Below, piece after piece: positions 1 through 6,245 of a DNA stretch of 17,073 nt (positions within the stretch are counted from its first letter, which is position 1; every line of letters starts with the position of its first letter). Below the pieces are notes generated by a model. The model saw nothing but the letters and a program-made list of their open reading frames with translations. It did no database searches and was not told the origin of the DNA. The stretch covers positions 1-17,073 of the forward strand of contig JBPCUN010000100.1 of NCBI GenBank assembly GCA_051011115.1. The letters are read 5' to 3'. A program made the translations under genes and the position numbers. This DNA comes from Profundicola sp051011115 (GTDB taxonomy: Bacteria > Bacteroidota > Bacteroidia > Flavobacteriales > Weeksellaceae).

Positions 1-1992
1 GTTATGAGGAGTGATTGGTGTAAGGTTCAACCATTCTAGGTATCTATCATCCATTTCTTCAAGAAACCTACTTGGCTCAGAATCTATAATTTTGCCCCAT
101 CTTGATCTTGAAACGGAATAGGATAAAAATACTTGTTTCTCTGCCCTAGTGATTGCTACATAGAATAATCTTCTCTCTTCTTCTAATTCTTGTCTGGTGT
201 TTAAATTCATCTGAGAAGGAAATAAATTTTCTTCTAAGCCTGTCACAAATACAACAGGAAATTCTAGGCCCTTAGCCAAATGCACCGTCATCAATGCTAC
301 CTTATTATCGTCCTCATCCTCCTTATCCATATCGGTGGCTAACGCTACATCTTCCAAAAAATTTTGTAAAGAAGGATCACCTTCATCTAGCTCTCGTTGT
401 TCTTCTACAAAACCTTGCAAACTATTTAATAACTCTTGTATGTTTTCTAAACGAGAAATACCTTCAGGGGTGTCGTCATCACGCAAAACTTTAAGTAATC
501 CACTTTGTTTGGCAACTTCCATCGCGACTTCAAACACATCATGCGTTTTCAATTTTACTTGAAAACTTTGCATCATGGTGTAGAAGTTATTCAATTTAGT
601 CAAAGTTGCCCCAGTTAACCCAGTTCTAGGACCATATAAAGCTAAATTTTCTAATACTTCATAAATCGTAATACCTTGGCTATCTGCAAAAACGGTAAGC
701 TTTTGAATCGTAGTGTTCCCTATTCCTCTTTTAGGTAAATTGATGATTCTTAGAAGTGCTTCTTCATCATTTTTATTGATTAATAGGCGCAAATATGCGA
801 TGAGGTCTTTCACTTCTTTTCTTTGGTAAAAGGACAGTCCTCCATAGATACGGTACGGAATATTTTTCTTTCTCAAAGCTTCTTCTATCGCTCTAGATTG
901 TGCATTGGTTCTATATAGAATGGCAATGTCTGAATCATTGAGCTGCTCATTCATCTTTAACTCAAAAATTTTAGAAGCAATATATCTTGCCTCATCTGCA
1001 TCCGTTAACGCTCTATAAATAGGAATTCTTTTACCTTCTTCATTAGAGGTCCAAACATCCTTTTTCAATTGATCTTTGTTCTTGGCAATGATGTCATTGG
1101 CTGCCCCTACAATATTTTGTGTAGACCTATAGTTTTGTTCTAGAGCAAAACTTTTAGCATCAGGGTAATCTTTTTTAAAACCTAAAATATTTCTGATGTT
1201 CGCTCCCCTAAACGCATAGATACTTTGTGCATCATCACCTACTACACATAGATTCTCAAATCTAGAAGCCAATGCTTTCACGATTAAATATTGAGAGTGA
1301 TTGGTATCTTGATACTCATCCACCATAATATATCTAAAGCGATCTTGGTACTTTGCCAATACATCTGGAAATCTTGTTAGCACTTCATTGGTTCTCAACA
1401 ATAAATCATCAAAATCCATTGCTCCAGATTTAAAGCACTTTTCTACATATAATTTATATACCTCGCCTGTTTTTGGTTTCATGGCTGCTGCGTCTGCTTC
1501 AATCAACTCTGGATTATTCATGTAGGCGCGTACGGTGATCAAGTTGTTTTTGAATTGTGAAATTCGATTCAGCATCTGTTTTGCCTTATAAACGTCTTTG
1601 TCAAGATTCAGTTCTGCAATTACTTTTCTCATCACTGACAAAGCATCTTGCTGATCATAAATAGTGAAGTTTGAAGGGTAGCCTAATTTTGGCGCTTCTA
1701 CTCTCAATATTCTTGCAAATACAGAGTGAAACGTTCCCATCCAAAGGTTTTTAGCTTCAGAAGGTCCCACAACTGTTGCAATTCTTTCCTTCATTTCTTT
1801 GGCGGCTTTATTAGTAAAGGTTAAAGCCAATATATTGAATGGATCAACGCCATTCTGTATTAAATGTGCAATGCGATAAGTCAACACTCTAGTCTTCCCT
1901 GATCCTGCACCTGCAATTACCATTACGGGTCCTTCAATGGCTTCTACCGCTTGGCGTTGCACTTCATTTAGTTTGTTTAAATAATCTGCCAT
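1..1992 (-). CDS. uvrD: UvrD/PcrA-type ATP-dependent DNA helicase (3' end missing)
   Basis: Superfamily 1A 3'-5' DNA helicase acting in nucleotide-excision and mismatch repair and in clearing proteins from DNA. I translated 664 codons on the minus strand from ATG at 1992; the last codon lies at the window edge, so the C-terminus is missing. Visible motifs in order: Walker A AGAGSGKT (27-34), Ia TFTNKAA (58-64), Ib GTFHS (86-90), Walker B VDEYQDT (224-230), motif III VGDDAQSIYAFRGA (251-264), motif IV QNYRST (286-291), motif V with TVHLAKGLEF (about 560-575) and motif VI VAITRAEK (about 608-618). All are intact. The order and spacing fit UvrD/PcrA rather than Rep or RecB, though these paralogues are close and only a tree would settle the symbol. 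It is transcribed divergently from the FKBP gene across a gap of about 240 bases. The family is usually 720-780 residues, so roughly 100 are missing. Confidence 0.95.
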   Translation of the reverse strand, partial: MADYLNKLNEVQRQAVEAIEGPVMVIAGAGSGKTRVLTYRIAHLIQNGVDPFNILALTFTNKAAKEMKERIATVVGPSEAKNLWMGTFHSVFARILRVEAPKLGYPSNFTIYDQQDALSVMRKVIAELNLDKDVYKAKQMLNRISQFKNNLITVRAYMNNPELIEADAAAMKPKTGEVYKLYVEKCFKSGAMDFDDLLLRTNEVLTRFPDVLAKYQDRFRYIMVDEYQDTNHSQYLIVKALASRFENLCVVGDDAQSIYAFRGANIRNILGFKKDYPDAKSFALEQNYRSTQNIVGAANDIIAKNKDQLKKDVWTSNEEGKRIPIYRALTDADEARYIASKIFELKMNEQLNDSDIAILYRTNAQSRAIEEALRKKNIPYRIYGGLSFYQRKEVKDLIAYLRLLINKNDEEALLRIINLPKRGIGNTTIQKLTVFADSQGITIYEVLENLALYGPRTGLTGATLTKLNNFYTMMQSFQVKLKTHDVFEVAMEVAKQSGLLKVLRDDDTPEGISRLENIQELLNSLQGFVEEQRELDEGDPSLQNFLEDVALATDMDKEDEDDNKVALMTVHLAKGLEFPVVFVTGLEENLFPSQMNLNTRQELEEERRLFYVAITRAEKQVFLSYSVSRSRWGKIIDSEPSRFLEEMDDRYLEWLNLTPITPHN

Positions 1993-2081
1993 GCCGTAAA
2001 GATAAGAAGTTTAAACACATCCTTAAAAGTTATTCTTACACAAGAAGAGAGAATTTTTTTTAACCTTTATAATTACTGTAC

Positions 2082-2112
2082 TTGCATAATTGTAAAAGTA
2101 TTACCACATTTG
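2082..2112 (+). promoter_or_regulatory. Candidate promoter of the FKBP lipoprotein gene
   Basis: A TTG at 2082-2084 is followed after 20 bases by CACATTTG (2105-2112), one base off the Bacteroidota -7 element TAnnTTTG. The spacer is within the 19-21 bases known for this promoter class. Transcription would start near 2118, giving a leader of roughly 95-115 bases that includes the hairpin at 2155-2184. This is an inference from motif and spacing only. Confidence 0.35.
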
Positions 2113-2154
2113 CAACATAAAATTTTTTTCATAGGGTTTAGTTAATTATAAATT

Positions 2155-2184
2155 ATTACCTCTTCTAATTCTAGAAGAGGTAAT
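2155..2184 (+). repeat. Perfect 13-bp inverted repeat in the FKBP leader
   Basis: ATTACCTCTTCTA (2155-2167) and its exact reverse complement (2172-2184) flank a four-base loop ATTC. In RNA this would be a strong hairpin ending 51 bases before the preferred start at 2236. No U-run follows, so it does not look like a terminator, and the neighbouring helicase gene points away from it. Its right arm contains AGAGG, a Shine-Dalgarno-like sequence that would be hidden in the stem. It could stabilise the mRNA, influence translation or act as a protein-binding dyad in DNA. Confidence 0.6.
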
Positions 2185-2235
2185 GTTTTGAAAGGCTACA
2201 AACGATTGAATATGAAAAAAAATAAATACATACAC

Positions 2236-3108
2236 ATGAAAAAATTATTATTAACATTATCAGTAGCTATCGCTATTGTATCTTGTGAAAAAGATGGGTC
2301 TACAGATGCAGCTACTTTGGTAGATGCTAAAGATCTTAATCAAGATGAATTGGATGCTTCTTATGCTTTTGGAATATCTTTAGGAGAGAAAACAGAAGCT
2401 TATAATAAAAACCCACAATTAAAGGATAGTCTTGATTATGCAAAGGTGAAAGAAGGTATTCAAGACTTTTTAAAATCTGGTAAGGATAAAACTTCTTATT
2501 ACTACGGAGTAGATGTAGGGAGACAAATTGCTGGAGCGCTAGAAAATGATATCATCAAAGGTCATCTAAGCCAAGATGAAATCATCAAAGGGATGATGGA
2601 TTATTTAGACAAAAAAGACCTTAGGGTTTCAAAGGATTCTGTACGTATCGTGATGGATAAATTTTATGAAAGTCGTGTGGCTAGCAAAGGTGCAGATAAT
2701 GCTAAAGCTGGAATAGCTTTTATGAATAAAGTAAAAAAGGAATCTGATGTAAAGACTACCCCCAGTGGTTTAGCTTATAAAGTAATTCAAGAAGGTACGG
2801 GAGATAAGGTTGAGATTGGTGATGTTGTGAAAGTAAAATATACTGGTAAAACAATCGATGGTAAAGTCTTTGATAGTACAGATCAGGGTAACAATGGAGA
2901 AGCAATTGAATTTCCATTACAACAAGGTGGTCTTATCCCAGGATGGATAGAAGGATTGCAATTAATGTCTAAAGGCGGTAAATATGAGCTTTATATACCA
3001 TCAGAACTTGGATATGGTAATCAAGCCAGTGGTGCAATAGAACCAGGCTCTACTTTAATTTTTGATATCGAAGTGGTAGATATAACCAAAGGAGGAGCTG
3101 CACAGTAA
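2236..3108 (+). CDS. FKBP-type peptidyl-prolyl isomerase lipoprotein with duplicated N-terminal motif
   Basis: Predicted cell-envelope cis-trans prolyl isomerase and chaperone of the FkpA/Mip type, 290 residues from ATG 2236. This start gives a compact lipoprotein signal peptide (MKKLLLTLSVAIAIVS before Cys17, lipobox IVSC). In-frame starts at 2212 (ATG) and 2188 (TTG) would only lengthen the basic n-region. The N-terminal dimerisation part has two similar units: YAFGISLGEK (43-52) and YYYGVDVGRQ (88-97), each followed by a helix with a KEGIQDFL or IKGMMDYL core. A long helix about 130-175 leads to the FKBP catalytic domain (about 176-284), with KVKYTG, VFDS, LIPGWIEGLQLM and PSELGYG as in active FKBPs. 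It is a single gene between a leader hairpin and a terminator. The residues after Cys17 (EKDG) are charged; whether that sends the lipoprotein to the cell surface is unknown. Confidence 0.92.
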   Translation: MKKLLLTLSVAIAIVSCEKDGSTDAATLVDAKDLNQDELDASYAFGISLGEKTEAYNKNPQLKDSLDYAKVKEGIQDFLKSGKDKTSYYYGVDVGRQIAGALENDIIKGHLSQDEIIKGMMDYLDKKDLRVSKDSVRIVMDKFYESRVASKGADNAKAGIAFMNKVKKESDVKTTPSGLAYKVIQEGTGDKVEIGDVVKVKYTGKTIDGKVFDSTDQGNNGEAIEFPLQQGGLIPGWIEGLQLMSKGGKYELYIPSELGYGNQASGAIEPGSTLIFDIEVVDITKGGAAQ

Positions 3109-3134
3109 GCAATAACTCAATTTATATAAATATA

Positions 3135-3166
3135 AAATTCCGGTTGGGCAATCAATCGGAATTTTT
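3135..3166 (+). terminator. Rho-independent terminator after the FKBP gene
   Basis: AAATTCCGGTTG (3135-3146) pairs with CAATCGGAATTT (3153-3164), a 12-bp stem with one G-U pair and a loop GGCAAT. T-rich sequence follows (TTTTTAGTTTTAA). It lies 27 bases after the FKBP stop and separates that gene from rnpB. Confidence 0.75.
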
Positions 3167-3212
3167 AGTTTTAATTAAGTATTTGTTTTATTATATATTA
3201 TTAAAATAAGCT

Positions 3213-3220
3213 TAATTTTG
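3213..3220 (+). promoter_or_regulatory. -7 element of the rnpB promoter
   Basis: TAATTTTG is an exact match to the Bacteroidota -7 consensus TAnnTTTG and lies four bases before the predicted rnpB 5' end, where a start site is expected. No good TTG -33 element is found 19-21 bases upstream; the nearest TTG (3183-3185) is 27 bases away. The -7 call is firm; the -33 is not. Confidence 0.6.
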
Positions 3221-3223
3221 CAT

Positions 3224-3521
3224 GGCAGTTAACTTGTCGCGGGGTTCCATAGAGAATCATGAGGAAAGTCCGGACACCATAGTGCAGTATAGCGGGTAAC
3301 GCCCGTCGTCTTGTAATTTTACAAGAAAGGACCAGTGCAACAGAAAGTATGTACAGTTCGGCTGTAGTGAAACCAGGTAAACTCTATACGGTGCAATGCT
3401 ATGTATATCAGCTGCTAAGGACTGCACGTCCGACGCTGAGGGGTAAGCAGATAGAGGTTTATGGTAACATAAATCGTAGATAAATGACAAGTCAAGACAG
3501 AATCCGGCTTATCGACTGCAT
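3224..3521 (+). ncRNA. rnpB: RNase P RNA (bacterial type A, compact)
   Basis: Catalytic RNA of ribonuclease P, which removes 5' leaders from pre-tRNAs. The universally conserved cores are present: GAGGAAAGTCCGGAC (3260-3274), a GCAACAGAAAG segment (3337-3347), GTGAAACC (about 3367-3374) and ACAGAATCCGGCTTAT (3497-3512), whose parts form the P4 helix. End pairing supports the boundaries: GCAGT (3225-3229) with ACTGC (3515-3519) makes P1, and ACTTGTC (3232-3238) with GACAAGT (3486-3492) makes a perfect P2. A hairpin CTTGTAA/TTACAAG near 3310-3325 fits P12. At about 298 bases it is shorter than the 377-base E. coli RNA, so some peripheral helices must be reduced. The 5' end agrees with the -7 element at 3213-3220. 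Exact 3' end is approximate. Confidence 0.95.
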
Positions 3522-3530
3522 TTTTATATT

Positions 3531-3577
3531 TAAGACGCAAGCTATTTTGGATTTCATTCATTAGAGATTGCGTCTTA
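3531..3577 (+). terminator. 10-bp inverted repeat between rnpB and guaB (probable rnpB terminator)
   Basis: TAAGACGCAA (3531-3540) is the exact reverse complement of TTGCGTCTTA (3568-3577), separated by 27 bases. A short T-rich stretch follows (TTTGTATTCTTTC). The likely role is to end rnpB transcription. The loop is long for a standard terminator, and the right arm touches the -33 element of guaB, so a role as a guaB operator is a possible alternative. Confidence 0.5.
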
Positions 3578-3609
3578 TTTGTATTCTTTCTATATTTTCC
3601 CTAATTTTG
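3578..3609 (+). promoter_or_regulatory. guaB promoter, Bacteroidota type
   Basis: TTTG at 3578-3581 and TAATTTTG at 3602-3609 are exact matches to the -33 (TTTG) and -7 (TAnnTTTG) elements, with a 20-base spacer in the known 19-21 range. This is the best promoter in the window. The start site would fall near 3615, leaving a leader of only about 10 bases before the guaB ATG at 3626. Confidence 0.7.
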
Positions 3610-3625
3610 TGCTGCAAAAAGAAAT

Positions 3626-5095
3626 ATGTCTTTAACAAATAAAATTATGCAAGAAGGTTACACTTTTGACGATCTCTTGCTAGTACCCTCATATTCCGAG
3701 ACGCTTCCTTCTGAAGTAAATATTCAAACGCAACTTACAGAAAAAATTCAACTTAATATTCCTATCGTTAGTGCAGCTATGGACACAGTTTCTGAGTCAA
3801 AATTAGCTATTGCTTTAGCGAGAGAAGGTGGATTAGCGTTTATACATAAGAATATGTCTATCAAGCATCAAGCACAGGAGATAGATTTGGTAAAAAGGTC
3901 AGAGAACGGAATGATTTCGGATCCTATTACCTTGTCACCAGATCAGTTGTTGGAGGATGCTGAAAGATTAATGAGTAAATACAGAATCTCGGGATTACCT
4001 GTTATTGAAGAGGATAAAACACTTATCGGTATTTTAACCAACCGTGATATTCGTTACCAAACGGACATGAAACAAAAGGTTACTGATGTGATGACGAAGG
4101 AAAATTTGGTTACTTCTGATTTTAATACGGGGTTAGAGGATGCTAAAAAGATACTGTTAAAGAATAGAATAGAAAAATTACCAATCGTAGATAGTGAATA
4201 TAAGCTGATAGGATTAATCACCATCAAGGATATTGATAATTTAACAGAGCATCCCAATGCGTGTAAAGATGATAGAGGTAGATTACGAGTTGGCGCAGGG
4301 GTAGGCGTCGGTGCAGATACATTAGAAAGAGTAGAAGCATTAGTGAATGCGGGTGTAGATATAATAGCGATTGATTCTGCTCATGGACATTCTAGAGGAG
4401 TTATTAATAAATTAAAGGAAGTAAGAAATGCTTATCCGGATTTAGATTTAGTAGGTGGAAATATCGTTACTGCAGAAGCTGCGAAAATGTTAATTGATGC
4501 TGGGGCTAATGCTTTAAAAGTTGGTGTAGGACCAGGATCTATTTGTACCACACGAGTTATAGCTGGGGTAGGGGTACCTCAATTATCTGCAATCAATGAT
4601 GTTTATGAGTATGCCAAGACTCATAATGTAAGCGTAATTGCCGATGGTGGTATTAAACTTTCTGGAGACATTGTAAAAGCTATTGCTGCAGGTGGTAGTT
4701 GCGTCATGCTTGGTGGTTTATTTGCAGGGACAGAAGAAGCACCAGGAGAAGAAATAATTTTTAATGGTAGAAAATTTAAAATTTACCAAGGCATGGGGTC
4801 TCTAGCAGCCATGAAAAGAGGAAGCAGCGATCGTTATTTCCAATCAAAAGGCATAGAGGCGAAGAAATTAGTGCCAGAAGGGATAGAGGGTCGCGTTCCG
4901 TATAAAGGGCCTGTGAAAGATGTTGTGTATCAACTTTGTGGTGGTTTACGTTCTGGGATGGGATATTGTGGAACTAAAACAATTCAAGAATTAATAGAGA
5001 ATTCAAAATTTGTAAAAATTACCAATGCAGGGCTTAAAGAAAGTCATCCGCATGATATAATTATTACGCAAGAAGCTCCTAATTATAGTAATTAA
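3626..5095 (+). CDS. guaB: IMP dehydrogenase
   Basis: Cytosolic enzyme that oxidises IMP to XMP with NAD+, the rate-limiting step of guanine nucleotide synthesis. The 489 residues match the family's usual length and are intact. The N-terminal barrel part has YTFDDLLLVP (12-21) and IPIVSAAMDTVSE (45-57). Two CBS domains follow (about 95-205), the usual nucleotide-sensing module. The second barrel part holds GPGSICTT (302-309) with catalytic Cys307, ADGGIK (339-344), the flap YQGMGSLAAM (387-396) and EGIEGRVPYKG (418-428) with the Arg and Tyr that activate water. Start ATG 3626 gives the expected N-terminus and lies just after a strong promoter. It is a single gene closed by a terminator; guaA is not in the window. 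Confidence 0.98.
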   Translation: MSLTNKIMQEGYTFDDLLLVPSYSETLPSEVNIQTQLTEKIQLNIPIVSAAMDTVSESKLAIALAREGGLAFIHKNMSIKHQAQEIDLVKRSENGMISDPITLSPDQLLEDAERLMSKYRISGLPVIEEDKTLIGILTNRDIRYQTDMKQKVTDVMTKENLVTSDFNTGLEDAKKILLKNRIEKLPIVDSEYKLIGLITIKDIDNLTEHPNACKDDRGRLRVGAGVGVGADTLERVEALVNAGVDIIAIDSAHGHSRGVINKLKEVRNAYPDLDLVGGNIVTAEAAKMLIDAGANALKVGVGPGSICTTRVIAGVGVPQLSAINDVYEYAKTHNVSVIADGGIKLSGDIVKAIAAGGSCVMLGGLFAGTEEAPGEEIIFNGRKFKIYQGMGSLAAMKRGSSDRYFQSKGIEAKKLVPEGIEGRVPYKGPVKDVVYQLCGGLRSGMGYCGTKTIQELIENSKFVKITNAGLKESHPHDIIITQEAPNYSN

Positions 5096-5116
5096 AGTCA
5101 ACCGTAATAAATAAAT

Positions 5117-5157
5117 AAAAGTAGCTGTTTCAATAGGTAATGAAACAGCTACTTTTT
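5117..5157 (+). terminator. Strong rho-independent terminator after guaB
   Basis: AAAAGTAGCTGTTTC (5117-5131) pairs perfectly with GAAACAGCTACTTTT (5142-5156), a 15-bp stem with a 10-base loop and a T-run on its 3' side. The A-run on the left arm means it could also work in reverse, but no minus-strand gene faces it. Confidence 0.88.
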
Positions 5158-5371
5158 GTTTAATAAGTTATAAACTTCTTTATTTAAATCTAAAAAGATA
5201 AAATATGAGATATGATTTTTAAGAGTTTGTATGGCATAACGCATATTTTTGAATAAATATTTAATCAAGGAATTTGGTTAGTTAATTTATTGTTTATTAA
5301 GTTGTTAAATTTAAAAATAGCTTTGTGTTAAGTTTATATAAAGTAATATTTAACGTTGACATTTACTGATT
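5158..5371. other. AT-rich intergenic region without recognised genes
   Basis: The gap between the guaB terminator and the promoter-like sequence of the beta-barrel gene is very AT-rich. I see no open frame of note, no RNA fold that I recognise and no repeat. It is long enough to hold binding sites for an activator of the downstream sigma-54-like promoter, but I cannot point to one. Confidence 0.5.
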
Positions 5372-5387
5372 TGGCACACCTATTGAA
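5372..5387 (+). promoter_or_regulatory. Sigma-54-like -24/-12 promoter before the beta-barrel gene
   Basis: TGGCAC (5372-5377) and TTGAA (5383-5387) have the exact spacing of the RpoN consensus TGGCAC-N5-TTGCA, with a single mismatch (A for C at the -12 GC doublet). The predicted start near 5398 leaves about 18 bases before ATG 5416. No exact TAnnTTTG element lies in the same stretch. If real, transcription would need RpoN and an AAA+ enhancer-binding activator. Confidence 0.45.
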
Positions 5388-5415
5388 ATTAATGCAAGCA
5401 TAACATTTAAAATTA

Positions 5416-6084
5416 ATGAAAATGAAAAAGGTAGTATTATCAGCTGCAGCAGCAGTTTTAGGATTAGTAGGTGTTAATGCACAGATGAACATGGAGTCGG
5501 TAGAAGTTGGAGCTAGAGCAGGTTATAACTACTCTAATTTAACAGGCGACACCGCGGAGAATTTAGATACGAAAGGATTAAGTGGATACCATGCAGGTTT
5601 ATTTGTTGAAGTTCCAATTTCTCAACGTTTCTCAATTCAACCAGAGGTGATTTACTCTACACAAGGTACTAAATTGGAGGGTAAATTTGGTAGTTTAGCT
5701 GAAGGAACTCGCGAAATTCAAACTCAAAACATTAATGTTCCAGTTTTAGCTAAAATTTATGTAGCAGATGGATTCAACTTACAAGTAGGACCACAAGTTA
5801 GTTTCAATACTGGTAACAAAGTTGAAGATGATGTGAAAATCTTAGGAGTAAATGGCAAAAATGATTTTGAATTTGATGATGACGCGTTATCAAGTGTTAA
5901 CTTCGGAGCCGTTGTAGGAGCTGGTTATAAAATGGCAGAAGGTTTAACCATTGACGCTAGATATAACTTTGGTTTAACAAATGTATTTGATGATAAAAAT
6001 ACTTCATTAACTAATATGGATATCTCATCTGATAATGATTTTAAAGATGGTGTATTCTCAATTGGTTTAGGGTATTCTTTCTAA
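5416..6084 (+). CDS. Outer-membrane beta-barrel protein (porin-family, OMP_b-brl type)
   Basis: Small outer-membrane protein of 222 residues. A Sec signal peptide (about 1-22, hydrophobic core VVLSAAAAVLGLVG, cleavage after VNA before Gln) is followed by alternating amphipathic strands typical of an eight-stranded barrel: VEVGARAGYNYSNL, GYHAGLFVEVPIS, FSIQPEVIYSTQG, NVPVLAKIYV, FNLQVGPQVSFN, VNFGAVVGAGYKM, LTIDARYNFGLTNV and the last strand VFSIGLGYSF. It ends in Phe, the usual signal for barrel insertion by BamA. Acidic loops, such as EFDDDALSS, probably face outward. ATG 5416 is used, but ATG 5422 would shorten the signal peptide by only two residues. Substrate and function are unknown; the fold is common in Bacteroidota and often immunodominant or stress-related. 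It is a single gene with its own terminator. Confidence 0.88.
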   Translation: MKMKKVVLSAAAAVLGLVGVNAQMNMESVEVGARAGYNYSNLTGDTAENLDTKGLSGYHAGLFVEVPISQRFSIQPEVIYSTQGTKLEGKFGSLAEGTREIQTQNINVPVLAKIYVADGFNLQVGPQVSFNTGNKVEDDVKILGVNGKNDFEFDDDALSSVNFGAVVGAGYKMAEGLTIDARYNFGLTNVFDDKNTSLTNMDISSDNDFKDGVFSIGLGYSF

Positions 6085-6105
6085 TTAAATAAAACTAACA
6101 TATAT

Positions 6106-6138
6106 AAAAGGACGCTGGTTGACTAGCGTCCTTTTTTT
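6106..6138 (+). terminator. Rho-independent terminator after the beta-barrel gene
   Basis: AAAAGGACGCT (6106-6116) pairs with AGCGTCCTTTT (6125-6135), an 11-bp stem with an 8-base loop, directly followed by a run of T to 6138. It isolates the beta-barrel gene from sucA. Confidence 0.88.
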
Positions 6139-6185
6139 ATAAATCTATTTAATTACAATATAAATTGATTATATCTGCAATTTTA

Positions 6186-6216
6186 TATGTAGATTTAATT
6201 AAAACTCTTATTTTTG
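6186..6216 (+). promoter_or_regulatory. sucAB promoter, Bacteroidota type
   Basis: TATTTTTG (6209-6216) matches TAnnTTTG exactly. TATG at 6186-6189 is a one-mismatch -33 element with a 19-base spacer. The start would be near 6222, about 24 bases before the preferred sucA ATG at 6246. The promoter lying downstream of the in-frame ATG at 6165 argues against that earlier start. Confidence 0.55.
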
Positions 6217-6245
6217 TTTTAATATTCATTCGATTAAAATTAAAT

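Noticed and set aside
294..562. Two overlapping plus-strand open frames near the left edge
   Set aside because: They lie opposite the helicase gene, whose minus-strand frame is continuous and carries motifs I to VI.
1997..2004. TATCTTTA on the minus strand as a -7 element of the helicase gene
   Set aside because: The last base differs from TAnnTTTG, no -33 is at the right distance, and it would place the start almost at the ATG. A similar octamer lies before the antiporter gene, but the evidence is too thin to annotate either.
3257..3490. 77-codon open frame on the minus strand
   Set aside because: It lies wholly within rnpB, opposite the conserved RNase P core, so it is a chance frame.
5356..5361. 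TTGACA resembling an E. coli -35 box
   Set aside because: Bacteroidota sigma factor does not use this element, and no matching -10 of either type is convincingly placed; the -24/-12 reading next to it fits better.
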